This document shows positions 22,827-32,921 of a stretch of DNA of 64,000 bases, piece by piece. A program made the translations under genes and the position numbers. Below the pieces are notes generated by a model. It had not been told where the DNA came from, did no database searches, and saw only the letters and a program-made list of their open reading frames with translations. Each line of letters starts with the position of its first letter. The first letter of the stretch is position 1. The DNA is from Crocodylus rhombifer (taxonomy: Eukaryota > Chordata > Crocodylia > Crocodylidae), in the NCBI GenBank assembly GCA_038503035.1, contig JAVSML010000030.1, forward strand, positions 868,001 to 932,000, read 5' to 3'.

Positions 22827-25800
22827 GAATAGATTATCATAGTGAGTCCCCTTATAACTTTAGAACAGGGATGTGAAAAGATGTGGCCTGTAGGGCTCCT
22901 GGAGGAGCTGACAATTCAGGGGTAGGTCCAGTAGAGTCAGGGCCCACTGCCAAAGTGTGAAGTAGAGAACCATACTGGGGTTCTGTTTCGGCATTGGCAG
23001 GGCTAATGACGATTGCATAAATCCCTGGTATTCTCTGATGGAACTCACTGCACTGCCACAGGTATGTCTGGATCTGGTTTTTGAGGTTCCTTACAGTCCA
23101 GATCCACTCTATGAGGAGCCCCATCATCTAGCCTGCAAAGAGCCCCACAATTTAGATCTGGCTTAGGAAGCCAAGCACGTCTGACACCTCTGTTTTAGAG
23201 AATATGAATCCATGAGCCTGACAGGGAAGTTTGCCTTTCTATAGTTGCTTGGCCAAAGGGGTGGGGGGGATAGGACTCTGCTGCTGTCTCTTAGTTAGTT
23301 GATGAATTTGGTCTGTTAACTATAGATACTCACAGTTTTGATCTAGAGGTCCTGAGTTTAATCCCTATAAACAGCCCCACTAGGGGTATTGTTATATCAG
23401 TAACCTACCTGACTGGAGGCTGGTTTCCTGAGTTATTACCCCATCAAGTGGCAATATCTGACAGATTGTTTTACTGTCCCCAGTGAGTGGATTAAGAAGA
23501 TTTAGGGCTAGAAATGGCAGTTGGAGAAGAAGCACAAGAACAGAATAATGCAGCGTTATGCAAGAAACTAATCTAATATACTGGAAGCAATTTAGCAGTA
23601 ACATGAAACCCCCAGTCACTGGGAGATTTTTCACTACCCAGGGCTTTGGTTAATATAATTTTGGAAGATGTTCCTTTATAGAAAGTTCAAAACATATGAA
23701 AAATGTATAAAATTGACTTAGAGGGCTGATCTTATTTCCAGGAGATGCCATTTAAAAAACTTACATATGCTCCATTTTATTGTTTTAACTTGCAGAAAAG
23801 TGGAACTTGAACCGATGGAATTATAATTGCACTGAAAAAAAAATCTATTTGGAGCCCTGTTTCCGCAATGTATTAAACTTGTTTAGACACTTCAAAGCAC
23901 TGAATGTTGTACATCCAAAACTTCCCAAAGATAAATTAAGATTATTCTTATTTCTCTTTATCTTTGGCCAGAACAATCTCAAGACCCACAAATCATTTAC
24001 AGGGATTTGTGGAGTTAGAAGCAGTTATACAGGCAACAGTATCTCACCTTCATATGCAATGATTTAAAAAATGCAGAATTATTATACTTAAACTGCTTTC
24101 TTTTTCCATTAAAAAAAAATCTTACCAATCTCCCTGAGTTTCCAAAGTTTAAGACTACCAAGTAACAATTTTCCATTCAGTGGAGGGAAGAAAGCATTTT
24201 GAATAGGCAACAAGAAATATATTCAAATTTGCAAGTGGGCTCTATATGGGCCACAGTGTTCATCTCATTGTAAAACTGGGGCATAACACTACAAAACCAT
24301 GTCAATTATTCATATAGTAGGATATCAGTATAAAAGTCTACAAAAGATTTTACTATCTATTGATGTTTAATTCCTACTTACTTTACATATCTAGAATATT
24401 TTTATTGTAATAGAAAATTAAAACTTTCCAAAGCATGGACAAATGTTTTTTCTAAATATGTAATTCTATGAGGCTTGAGGGTCTTAACTGAAATCTGCTA
24501 CAGAGAATGGAAAGACTTGCATTGATTTTAGCAAGACTTAGATCTGGCCCCAAATTTCTTATTTTTAATTTCATTTGTAAGTAAATAATATGTGTGTATG
24601 TGTGTGTATGCCTGCATACACATATTATTACATATTTAAAAACTGTTAAATGAGTTGTTTCCTGTGCACAGTATTGTCATAAATTTGGGTTGTGCTTCAG
24701 CCAAGGACCACAATTCAGCTTTGGAGTTAAACACCTGCTGAGCTTTATCTAGGTGCAAAAGTGTCATTGAAGTCCTGGGACTTAAAACTTATGCTCAAAT
24801 GCTTCTTTGAACTGAAGCCTTTCCAATATACCTGGAAGCCCTCCAGGAAATAACTTTACCACTTATTAAAATAAAGACAATAAAACAGACACAAAATCTG
24901 CTCTTTTCCTTGAAAGCTAATAAAGTTTTACAATGCATCATAGAAGCCACTTTGCTCATGGCCATAGTCCTGCTCATTTTGCTCATGAGAAAAGTCTCAC
25001 TGGTGTCCAAGGAAATAATAACAGTGCATTGACTTAACACAATATAGAGCTAACATCGTATCAAAGATGATTGCTCTGAAGAACTATAATTTTATCCTGT
25101 CACCACCATTATGGCAGGCAAACTAGATCGTAATGTGCTCACTGAGAGGTCACTCTAATGATGAGACGTATAACCTTTTAACAGAAAGGAAACTAATGTG
25201 ACAGCCTTGATTTGTGAACAGCTAAACCATACAAAGTCACTTAAGATGGTCATTACTGTGGGCAGGCCTGCAGTGCTTTAAATGGCTGCCTACCAGGCCA
25301 ACAGTGAAGGGAACCTAGGACCATGTATGATAGAGGCATCTAATAGCAATTGAGAAAGGCAAGAGAAAACGAGCTCAAACAACGGAGTACATTTTCTTCA
25401 AAATGTGAACACGTCACTACCATTAACATTTATAGGATTTACGCTAGCATATTCAAAAGAGGATATTCAGTTAAAGGACAAGCTGTAAAAGGTGCAGGGC
25501 TAATTCTTCAATGCCTTTCATTTGTATTCATTGATGCCTCTCTATCATGAGTGGAATGTCTATACTACAGTCTATGCTAAACTTCAATTTTGATCACCAA
25601 TCCTTCATGAAGTTGTTTTCTTTCCACTCCCCCACCCCTCCCCCCACTTTATTCATTCTAAAAAATAAGCAGTCTTTTTGTGCTCCACCATTCCAAATAA
25701 AAATTATCTTCATGGGGAAGAGAACTGTAATCTGAAAAGTGATCATTTCAGACTGTCCTGTGTGACTGAAAATAGGAATTTAGAATGAAAACTATTAAGC

Positions 25801-26146
25801 AAGGTCAGTAGTATAGGAAATAAGAATACAACAAACAGAGAGAGAGCCAGGAAAGAAAATAGAAAAGGGAAATAGAAAGGCAATAAATATTAGTCTACAT
25901 CAGTGGAATCTAATCCCATCCCATGCAACACCACCTCTCTTTTCATATTCCCTAATTTGACCCCATTCCTGAAGAGAGACAAGCATGCCATAAACGTATC
26001 CCCATGAGCAATACCATTGAGTTCATGGGAAACATGTGGGAATAAATTTATGCATACACTACATTATGCAATACTTGGTAAAGTATTCTAGTGTATACCA
26101 TAGAGCACTTTTACCTGCATATATTGTCCAGTCTTGTGTGTATTTC
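22827..26146. other. Unique DNA, no gene seen
   Basis: About 3.3 kb of mostly AT-rich sequence. Open frames up to about 90 codons are present without splice or homology support. A short palindromic TG-rich microsatellite is listed separately. Confidence 0.4.
24584..24632. repeat. Palindromic (TATG/TGTG) microsatellite
   Basis: AATAATATGTGTGTATGTGT is mirrored by GCATACACATATTATTAC, so the TG-repeat is half of a near-perfect inverted repeat with a short loop near GCCTGC. Confidence 0.75.
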
Positions 26147-26315
26147 AGTGGACGCATCTACACGCAATGTTTACTGCTCAGTTGACTAATTAACTGTATA
26201 GCAAATATCTCGGTTTCTACACATGCACCCCTATTAGGGTGCACAAAATGAATAAGCTCCGCAGCAGGATAATATTTGTAAAATACAAGTACTGCTGTGG
26301 AATTTTTTCATTGTA
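26147..26315. mobile_element. Outer MITE of nested cluster, left part
   Basis: It starts AGTGGACGCATCTACACG. The complement of the far end at 29,708 starts AGTGGGAGCATCTACACATG, a good inverted terminus. The interior (TACTGCTCAGTTGACTAATT, CTATTAGGGTGCAC, GCAGCAGGATAATA) follows the family copy split at 38.1/43.8 kb. It breaks at TGTA (26312-26315), where CR1 sequence begins, and the TGTA is repeated at 29354-29357. Confidence 0.8.
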
Positions 26316-27180
26316 ATTGATGGCAGGCACTCATCGTGGTGCCCTGTGACCAGTGGGGTCCCTCAAGGCTCTGTCCTTGGATCCATACTGTTCAACATCT
26401 TCATTAATGATGTGGACACTGGAGTCAGGAGTGGACTGGCCAAGTTTGCCGATGACACCAAGCTTTGGGGCAAAGCATCCATGCCAGAAGATAGGCGGGT
26501 GATCCAGGCTGACCTGGACAGGCTCAGCAAATGATCGGAGAAGAACCTGATGGTGTTTAACACCGAAAAATGCAAGGTTCTCCACCTTGGGAGGAAAAAC
26601 CTGCAGCATCCTTATAGGCTCGGCAGTGCTACGTTGGTTAGCACTACAGAAGAAAGAGACTTGGGGGTCATCATTGACCACAAGATGAACATGAGCCTGC
26701 AATGCGATGCTGCGGCTAGTAAAGTGACCAAAACGCTGCCTTGCATCCATAGATGCTTCTCGAGCAAATCCCAGGACGTCATTCTCCCCTTGTACTTGGC
26801 CTTGGTGAGGCCGCAGCTGGAGTACTGCATCCAGTTTTGGGCTCCACAATTCAAAAAGGATGTGGAGAAGCTTGAGAGAGTCCAGAGGAGAGCCACACGC
26901 ATGATCAGAGGTCAGGAAAACAGATCTTACACTGATAGGCTGAGAGACATAGGACTCTTTAGCCTGGAAAAGCGCAGGCTCAGGGGTGATCTGATGGCCA
27001 CCTATAAGTTTATCAGGGGTGACCACCAGGATCTGGGGGAACGTTTGTTCACCAGAGCACCCCAAGGGATGACGAGGTCGAACGGTCACAAACTCTTGCA
27101 AGACCGTTTCAGGCTGGACATACGAAGAATTTCTTTACTGTCCAAGCCCCCAAGGTCTGGAACAGTCTGCCATTGGAGGT
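26316..27180 (+). mobile_element. CR1 LINE family A (+), left part, inserted in MITE
   Basis: Plus-strand CR1 ORF2 from just before the RT 'TSGVPQGSVLG' block to 'VWNSLPLE', matching 55,717-56,578 of the 53-56 kb copy. It is cut at 27,180 (CCATTGGAGGT) by an antiparallel CR1 and resumes at 29,310 with GGTTCAAGCACC. Unusually, it also lacks the 3' UTR and tail. Confidence 0.9.
26346..27180 (+). pseudogene. CR1 ORF2 remnant, RT palm and thumb
   Basis: The frame 26346-26534 holds SGVPQGSVLG and KFADDTKLWGK, so the FADD catalytic pair is intact. It stops at TGA at the Trp codon of SKWAD. The frame 26550-27203 holds MVFNTEKCKVLHLGRKN, EERDLGVIIDHK, RPQLEYCIQFWAPQFKKD and QRRATRMIRGQENR, and reads through the GDHQDLGE junction without the one-base loss seen in two sister copies. 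It runs out of CR1 sequence at the nested insertion, so its last residues come from the other element. Confidence 0.88.
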
Positions 27181-29305
27181 TTCATAGATTTCATAGACAT
27201 TAGGGCTGGAAGGGACCTCGGGAGATCATCGAGTCCAGCCCCCTGCCCAAAGGGCAGGAAGTCAGCTGGGGTCACAGGATCCCAGCAAGATAAGCATCCA
27301 ATTTACTCTTGAAGGTGTTCAATGTAGGTGCTTGAACCACCTCTGCTGGCAGACTGTTCCAGACCTTGGGGGCTTGGACAGTAAAGAAATTCTTCCTAAT
27401 GTCCAGCCTGAAACGGTCTTGCAGGAGTTTGTGACCGTTCGACCTCGTCATCCCTTGGGGCGCTCTGGTGAACAAACGTTCCCCCAGATCCTGGTGGTCA
27501 CCCCGATAAACTTATAGGTGGCCATCAGATCACCCCTGAGCCTGCGCTTTTCCAGGCTAAAGAGTCCCGTGGCTCTCAGGCTGTCATCGTAAGATCTGTT
27601 TTCCTGACCTCTGATCATGCGCGTGGCTCTCCTCTGGACTCTCTCAAGCTTCTCCACATCCTTTTTGAATTGTGGAGCCCAAAACTGGACGCAGTACTCC
27701 AGCTGCGGCCTCACCAAGGCCGAGTACAAGGGGAGAATGACGTCCCGGGATTTGCTCGAGAAGCATCTATGGATGCACGCCAGCATTTTGGTCACTTTAC
27801 TAGCCGCAGCATCGCATTGGAGGCTCATGTTCATCTTGTGGTCAATGATGACCCCCAAGTCTTTTTCTTCTGTAGTGCTAACCAACGTAGCACTGCCGAG
27901 CCTATAAGGGTGCTGCAGGTTTTTCCTCCCAAGGTGGAGAACCTTGCATTTTTTGGTGTTAAACACCATCAGGTTCTCGTCTGCCCATTTGCTGAGCTTG
28001 TCCAGGTCAGCCTGGATCACCCACCTGTCTTCTGGCGTGGATGCTTTGCCCCAAAGTCTGGTGTCATCAGCAAACTTGGCCAGTCCACTCCTAACTCCAA
28101 TGTCCACATCATTAATGAAGATGTTGAACAGGATGGGTCCCAGGACAGAGCCTTGAGGGACCCCACTGGTTACAGGGCACCATGATGATTGACTGCCATC
28201 AATCACAACCCTCTGGGTCCGACCACGAAGCCAATTTCCCAGCCAGCGGATCGTGGTGGAGCCAAGGCCACAACTGGCCAGTTTGGCCAAGAGGTGATCA
28301 TGGGATACCAGATCAAAAGCTTTTTTGAAGTCAAGATATATGACATCAATCTCTTCTCCCCTGTCCAGGTGATAGGTCACCTGGTCATAGAAGGAAATGA
28401 GATTGGTCAAACAAGACCTACCCGCAACAAACCCGTGCTGGCTGTCCCTTAGAATGTTAGCCTGCGCCAGTCCATCAAGGATGGCCTCCTTAATAAACTT
28501 TTCTAAGATCTTCCCCAGGATAGAAGTCAGGCTAATGGGCCTGTAGTTAGCTGGATCCACTCTCCTCCCTTTCTTAAAGATCGGCACCACATTGGCCTTC
28601 TTCCAGTCTTCGGGCACTACACCAGAGCGCCAGTAGTTTTTAAAGACCCGTGCCAGGGGCTGGGCTATGACGCTCGCCAGCTCCTTGAGTATCCTGGGGT
28701 GCAGGTTGTCAGGGCCAGCTAACTTGAAGGTATCCAGCTTCTCAAGGTGTTCCTTCACGAGGTCAGCATTGATGGAGGGTAGGGGATCCCCCTCACCCAG
28801 ATTTCCCTGTCCCATAGCAGGCATGGACATCCCGTGTGACTGATGAAAGACTGACGTAAAGTACCTATTTAATAGGTTGGCTTTTTCCTGGGCGTCAGTT
28901 GTCAGTTGCCCCATCTGGTTTAGCAGGGGTCCAACATTGCCCTTGCTTTTCCTCTGGCTCCCCACATATCTGAAAAAGGACTTTTTGTTGTCCTTGATGC
29001 CTGAAGCTAATTGGAGTTCAGCTGCAGCCTTGGCTTTCCTGGTTTGCTCCCTGCAGGACCGGACCAGCGCGGAGTAATCCTCCTTGGAGGTGAATCCCGT
29101 CCTCCATCCTTTGTAGGCTTTCCTTTTTAGCCACAGTAGGTCCGCTAGGTCTCTGGAGAGCCAGGGGGGCTGCTGTGCCTTCTTGCTGCCTTTCCTCCGT
29201 GTTGGAATAGATTTAGCTTGTGCACTGAGGATCGCTTCCTTGAGAAGCAACCACTCTTCTTGAACTCCCATCTCCCTGGGGTCATGGTCCCTGAGGGCCT
29301 GACCA
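27181..29305 (-). mobile_element. CR1 LINE family A (-), nested in the plus CR1
   Basis: The 3' end is at the left (complement CTATGAAATCTATGAAA). The 5' truncation is at about 29,305, after the endonuclease and before the 'REMGVQEEWLLLKE' linker. It is bounded by AGGT at 27177-27180 and 29306-29309, a plausible 4-bp target duplication. The plus CR1 continues on both sides, so this is the youngest layer of the nest. Confidence 0.92.
27272..29305 (-). pseudogene. Nearly intact CR1 ORF2 C-terminal two thirds (RT)
   Basis: One open frame runs from the truncation to 27,448, about 618 codons of CR1 protein. In order it shows the linker (EEWLLLKEAILSAQAKS), KSFFRYVG, NQMGQLTTDAQEKANLLN, AGPDNLHPRILKELASVIAQ, VVPEDWKKANVVPIFKKGRR, NYRPISLTSILGKILEKF, LDFKKAFD, SGVPQGSVLGP, the catalytic FADD and the thumb. 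There is no start of its own, no endonuclease, and a missing base at 27504/27505. The tail therefore continues in another frame (27475-27272), ending SKLDAYLAGIL. Some 22 codons at the apparent start are read through from the surrounding CR1. It cannot be autonomous, but it is the best preserved RT domain in the window. Confidence 0.92.
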
Positions 29306-29309
29306 AGGT

Positions 29310-29353
29310 GGTTCAAGCACCTACATTGAACACCTTCAAGAGTAAATTGGATG
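29310..29353 (+). mobile_element. CR1 LINE family A (+), right part
   Basis: GGTTCAAGCACCTACATTGA and AACACCTTCAAGAGTAAATT continue exactly the plus CR1 interrupted at 27,180. It stops at TTGGATG, 3' of which intact copies continue CTTATCTTGCTGGGATC. The 3' UTR and tail are missing and MITE sequence follows. Confidence 0.88.
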
Positions 29354-29708
29354 TGTAGGCACTGTCCCAACTGGCTGGGGTACAGAGTGCTTCAGTAAGG
29401 GGCTAGCTGGTAGACAGCCCCCACACTAAAGCACCCTTATATTGCAGCCAGCCCCTCCACAGGACATGGAGCCCAGTTGGAGCAGCCCTGGGCTAGCAAG
29501 CTGACCCCCTCCTCTGAGTCCCCTACCAGCCAGGGCTGCTCTAACTGGTCTCCACATGCTGCATACAAATAAACTCCAGAGCAATATGGTATGGAGTTTT
29601 TTACTCCCAGGTGCAGGTTGAAATGGCTAGCCTGAGAGAAAAAACTCTGGGGCAATAAGTTCTGGAGTTTATTCATGCACATTAATCACATGTGTAGATG
29701 CTCCCACT
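29354..29708. mobile_element. Outer MITE of nested cluster, right part
   Basis: It continues the family with 'GGGTACAGAGTGCTTCAGTA', 'CCACACTAAAGCACCCTTAT', 'GTTGGAGCAGCCCTGGGCTA' and 'AATAAACTCCAGAGC', collinear with 43,960-44,176. It ends ACATGTGTAGATGCTCCCACT, the inverted partner of the left terminus at 26,147. Confidence 0.8.
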
Positions 29709-29914
29709 ATGTTTTCAGTTTTTTGTTTAGGACCATCATGTCTACCTCTGTGTTGACGAAGAAAGGGAGATGATGCAGAACAAGCTTTGCTCCATCTTAA
29801 AACCCAAACACCCTTTGCATCACCAGGCCCATTTGCAGTTCTACAAAATACAAGGGATGGTTCTTGTAACTTCGTGGCCTCATCACCTATATGCTGATGA
29901 ACAGAGCTGGCTAG

Positions 29915-31475
29915 TATGGCTGTGCTTCATTTTGCTGTTTCAAAGCACTGTTCCATTATGTTTCGTCAAAACTGTTTTGTTTGACGCTGTTTCGACACGT
30001 TTTGACGTTTCGCTCATAGACTATAATAGGGAATCATGAAAATGCCTATAACTTTGTCATTTATGGCCTAATCTGGATGAAAATCACTGAGATGATAGCC
30101 TCTTCTTAGGGCATGAAGCCCGCCAGGTTTCAAGGAGATAGGTGCAGGGGTTTTTGTAAACCTGCACCTCAAACTGTTCAAAGCAAAACTACTATCACTT
30201 GCTGGCAGTGGCAGCCTGCTGTCATCCTACTTGCAGATCCAGGAGCCCTGGGAGGACTCAGGCACAGCCCCAGAGCCTTCCTGGGGGACGCAGCCCCTGG
30301 ATCTGCACACGGGATGACAGCAGGCTGCTGCTGCCGGCTGGGGCCAGCGCCAGCACTAGGTTTTTCCCGGTGCTCAGCGTGGGCTGTATGAGGCAGATTC
30401 AGGTGGCTGGCCTCAGCCAGCAGCAGCAGCAAGCTGTCATCTACATGCTACACAGCCAGTGAGTGTGGAGTTTAAAAAAAAAAGTCCCACATTCACTGTC
30501 TCCAGCAGTGGTAACTGGGGCCTTTGGGCACTCGTGGCAGAACCCCCCCGTGCAGCATGGCGCAGCGGGAATCTCCACCCAGCACCTGCTACCTGCATGG
30601 CAGCTACACCATTGCGCAGTTACAGTGCGGCTCAGGAGGGCACTGCGCACTGTCTGGGATCTGGGGCAGCTGCAGCATTCAGCCAGAGCTCCCAGTTCAA
30701 TCCCAGCTCTCTGATCGTTCGCCCAGCTCTTCCAGGGTGGCGCAGCCCCTGAATCCGTATGTGGGGTTTCAGTAGGCTGCTGCTGCTGGCTGGGGAAATA
30801 GCCCAGAGCTATCACCATCCCCAGCTAGCAGTAGCAGCCTGCTATCATCCCACATCGTCTCAGGGCCTGCGCCAGCTGGGAAGAGCTGGAGGAAGCAATA
30901 AGGGAGATGGGGAATCAAACTGGGAACTGGGGGAGCTGAACATTCTCCCTGTTCAATTCCCCAGCTCGATTCCCCAGCTCTCTGACCATCCCCCAGCTCT
31001 TCCTGGGGGGTGCGGCCCCTGATCTGCATGCCAGGTTTTAGCAGACTGCTGCTGCAGGCTGGGGCCAGCGACTGCACTGCAGGCTTCCTGGCACTCGCTG
31101 CAGGCTGTGCCAAGCAGCTGCCACTGGTCCCAGCCTGCAGCAGCAGCCTGCTGAAACCCTACGTGCAGACTGGGGGCCCATGCCCCCAGGAAGAGCTGGG
31201 GAAATGATCAGAGAGCTGGGAAACTGAACCAGGAGCTAGATGTCAATATCAAAGCAGTCCTTCCCCGCTCTTCCCCCTCCCTTAGTTTCTGTTTAGCTGC
31301 AAGCAAGCCCAGCTTTGAAACTCGAAACGTTTCAAAAATTTGGAAACGTTTTGAGTGCCCTCATTTCATTTCGAAGCTGTTTCAGAGCCTTTCATTTCAA
31401 TTTCACTGTTTCAAGCTCCAAACATGTTGAAACAGCTTCAAAAGGAAGCACCCATTGAAATTTCGCACAGCCCTA
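29915..31475. mobile_element. 1.56 kb non-autonomous hAT foldback element with perfect 8-bp target duplication
   Basis: The left end is TATGGCTGTGCTTCATTTTG and the complement of the right end is TAGGGCTGTGCGAAATTTCA. The octamer CTGGCTAG flanks it at 29907-29914 and 31476-31483. The outer 200 bp are AT-rich, with TTTCAAA/TTTTGAAACG words facing each other. The inner part is GC-rich, with repeated GCAGCAGCCTGC/AGCAGGCTGCTGC and CCCAGCTCT words in both orientations, so much of it can fold into a long imperfect hairpin. Overlapping open frames of up to 125 codons on both strands have no recognisable domain. I do not call a transposase. Confidence 0.88.
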
Positions 31476-31483
31476 CTGGCTAG

Positions 31484-32841
31484 TGGCATAGAGACAAGTA
31501 TAATGAATGGCAAAACTTTTGGGATCCCCATGCATAGCTGACAGATGGGGGTAGTTTTGAAGCTCCATCTGTCAGAACACCTCTTAGAAATGCCCTGGGC
31601 CATAGCGATGCTTCACAACACCTCAGTGTAAGGTTCTGTCTCTCAGACAAGCAAATCTTCAGAGTCTCAAAAACCTGTACCATCTGATCAGAGATATGCA
31701 CTAAATGAACCCCTGTTTTTGTCCATTGTCAGTAACTGAATTGGATTTACTTGTTCTGGTCAGGCACTTCATCTGATCCATAAGTCCCCTCCAATGCTGA
31801 AAAAAACAATATTGTTTAGCTTAAAAAAAGCTAAAGAGTGAGTTTGGAATTTGCTAAAAACAGTCGTAATATTTCCAGTATACCTCATATCTAATTTATA
31901 CACGAGTTCCTGCTCCTTTTAGCAGTATACTATCACACAGAACCATCATATGTTGCAGCTCCAATTTGCTTAGAGAAAGTGTCATCTTGCTAGCAATATA
32001 CATATTCTAGTGTCCTTCAACACTATCAGTGAATTGCTAGTGGAGATGATCCTCCTGTGGAAACTGAAATAATCAAATATATAAAGGTAGACTTGCACTT
32101 TTATTCTAAAATTAAGAGATCCCATCCTAGATGGGATACTGAAGCTCTGACAGTCTTTCACAAAAGTCACATCTCTCCCACATCCTCCTAAGCACACTAT
32201 TTTTCACACCCACACAACTACGTCACATGAACCTACACTCACATACATTATCAGCTTGCAGCCTATCTTGTTACCTCATTGTATTCTACTTTTTAAACAT
32301 ATTTTACATCCTTGCAGAAGGGCTCAATTTTGCAGTAGATGGAAGTATTTTAATGAGAGAATTTAATATGTGTTTTCATCAGAATTTGAACACAATGCAT
32401 GGCATGTAACTCACTTCCCTGACTTAGTTACACAAAAAAATATAATCAAAACCAAAAAAAGACAAGGAACTTTGGTTATGAATGAACATTATGTAAATTG
32501 GACTGACCTTTTTCCTAAAGAAAATCTTTCTGAGTTCATGATTCCCTTTCTTTTTGTCTTTTTGCCCATTTCTTAGTGTTGGTGTTTCTTCTCCAAGAAG
32601 CCTACTTGTTGGCTCTTTAGGATTTAAAGCTTTTGGGGTATAATCTAAGGCCCATGTTAGCCTATGAAAGTCTTTTCACTGCCTTCCTTTAGATCATACC
32701 TATAACACAGAAGGGCATGGAGGTATATCTGTCCATATGTGTAGCACATCTTCCTTGTTCCTTATCTCAGTCAACATCTGTGCTCATCATCCTAGACCCT
32801 TCATCTGGAGGTTTCACATCATAGCATTCATCAGGCAGACC
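31484..32841. other. Unique DNA, no gene seen
   Basis: No supported gene or repeat. Confidence 0.4.
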
Positions 32842-32921
32842 CAAATCCTCAAAGGTACACAAGTGCTTAAAATCCACTGAAAGCAGTGTGGGTTAGGTTC
32901 CTAAATACCTTTCATGACCTG
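32842..32921. repeat. Short palindromic DNA repeat
   Basis: AAATCCTCAAAGGTACACAA on the left pairs imperfectly with GGTTCCTAAATACCTTTCAT on the right. This is the layout of the short 'cctcaaaggtatttaggcacctaa' palindromes frequent in reptile genomes. There are no clear flanking duplications. Confidence 0.5.

Noticed and set aside
26331..27101. 256-codon minus-strand open frame
   Set aside because: Antisense shadow of the plus-strand CR1 RT, same reading as the 55.7 kb case.
30113..31207. Overlapping open frames up to 125 codons inside the 29.9-31.5 kb element
   Set aside because: Low-complexity CAG/CTG-rich composition on both strands. No transposase motif or hAT dimerisation signature is visible.
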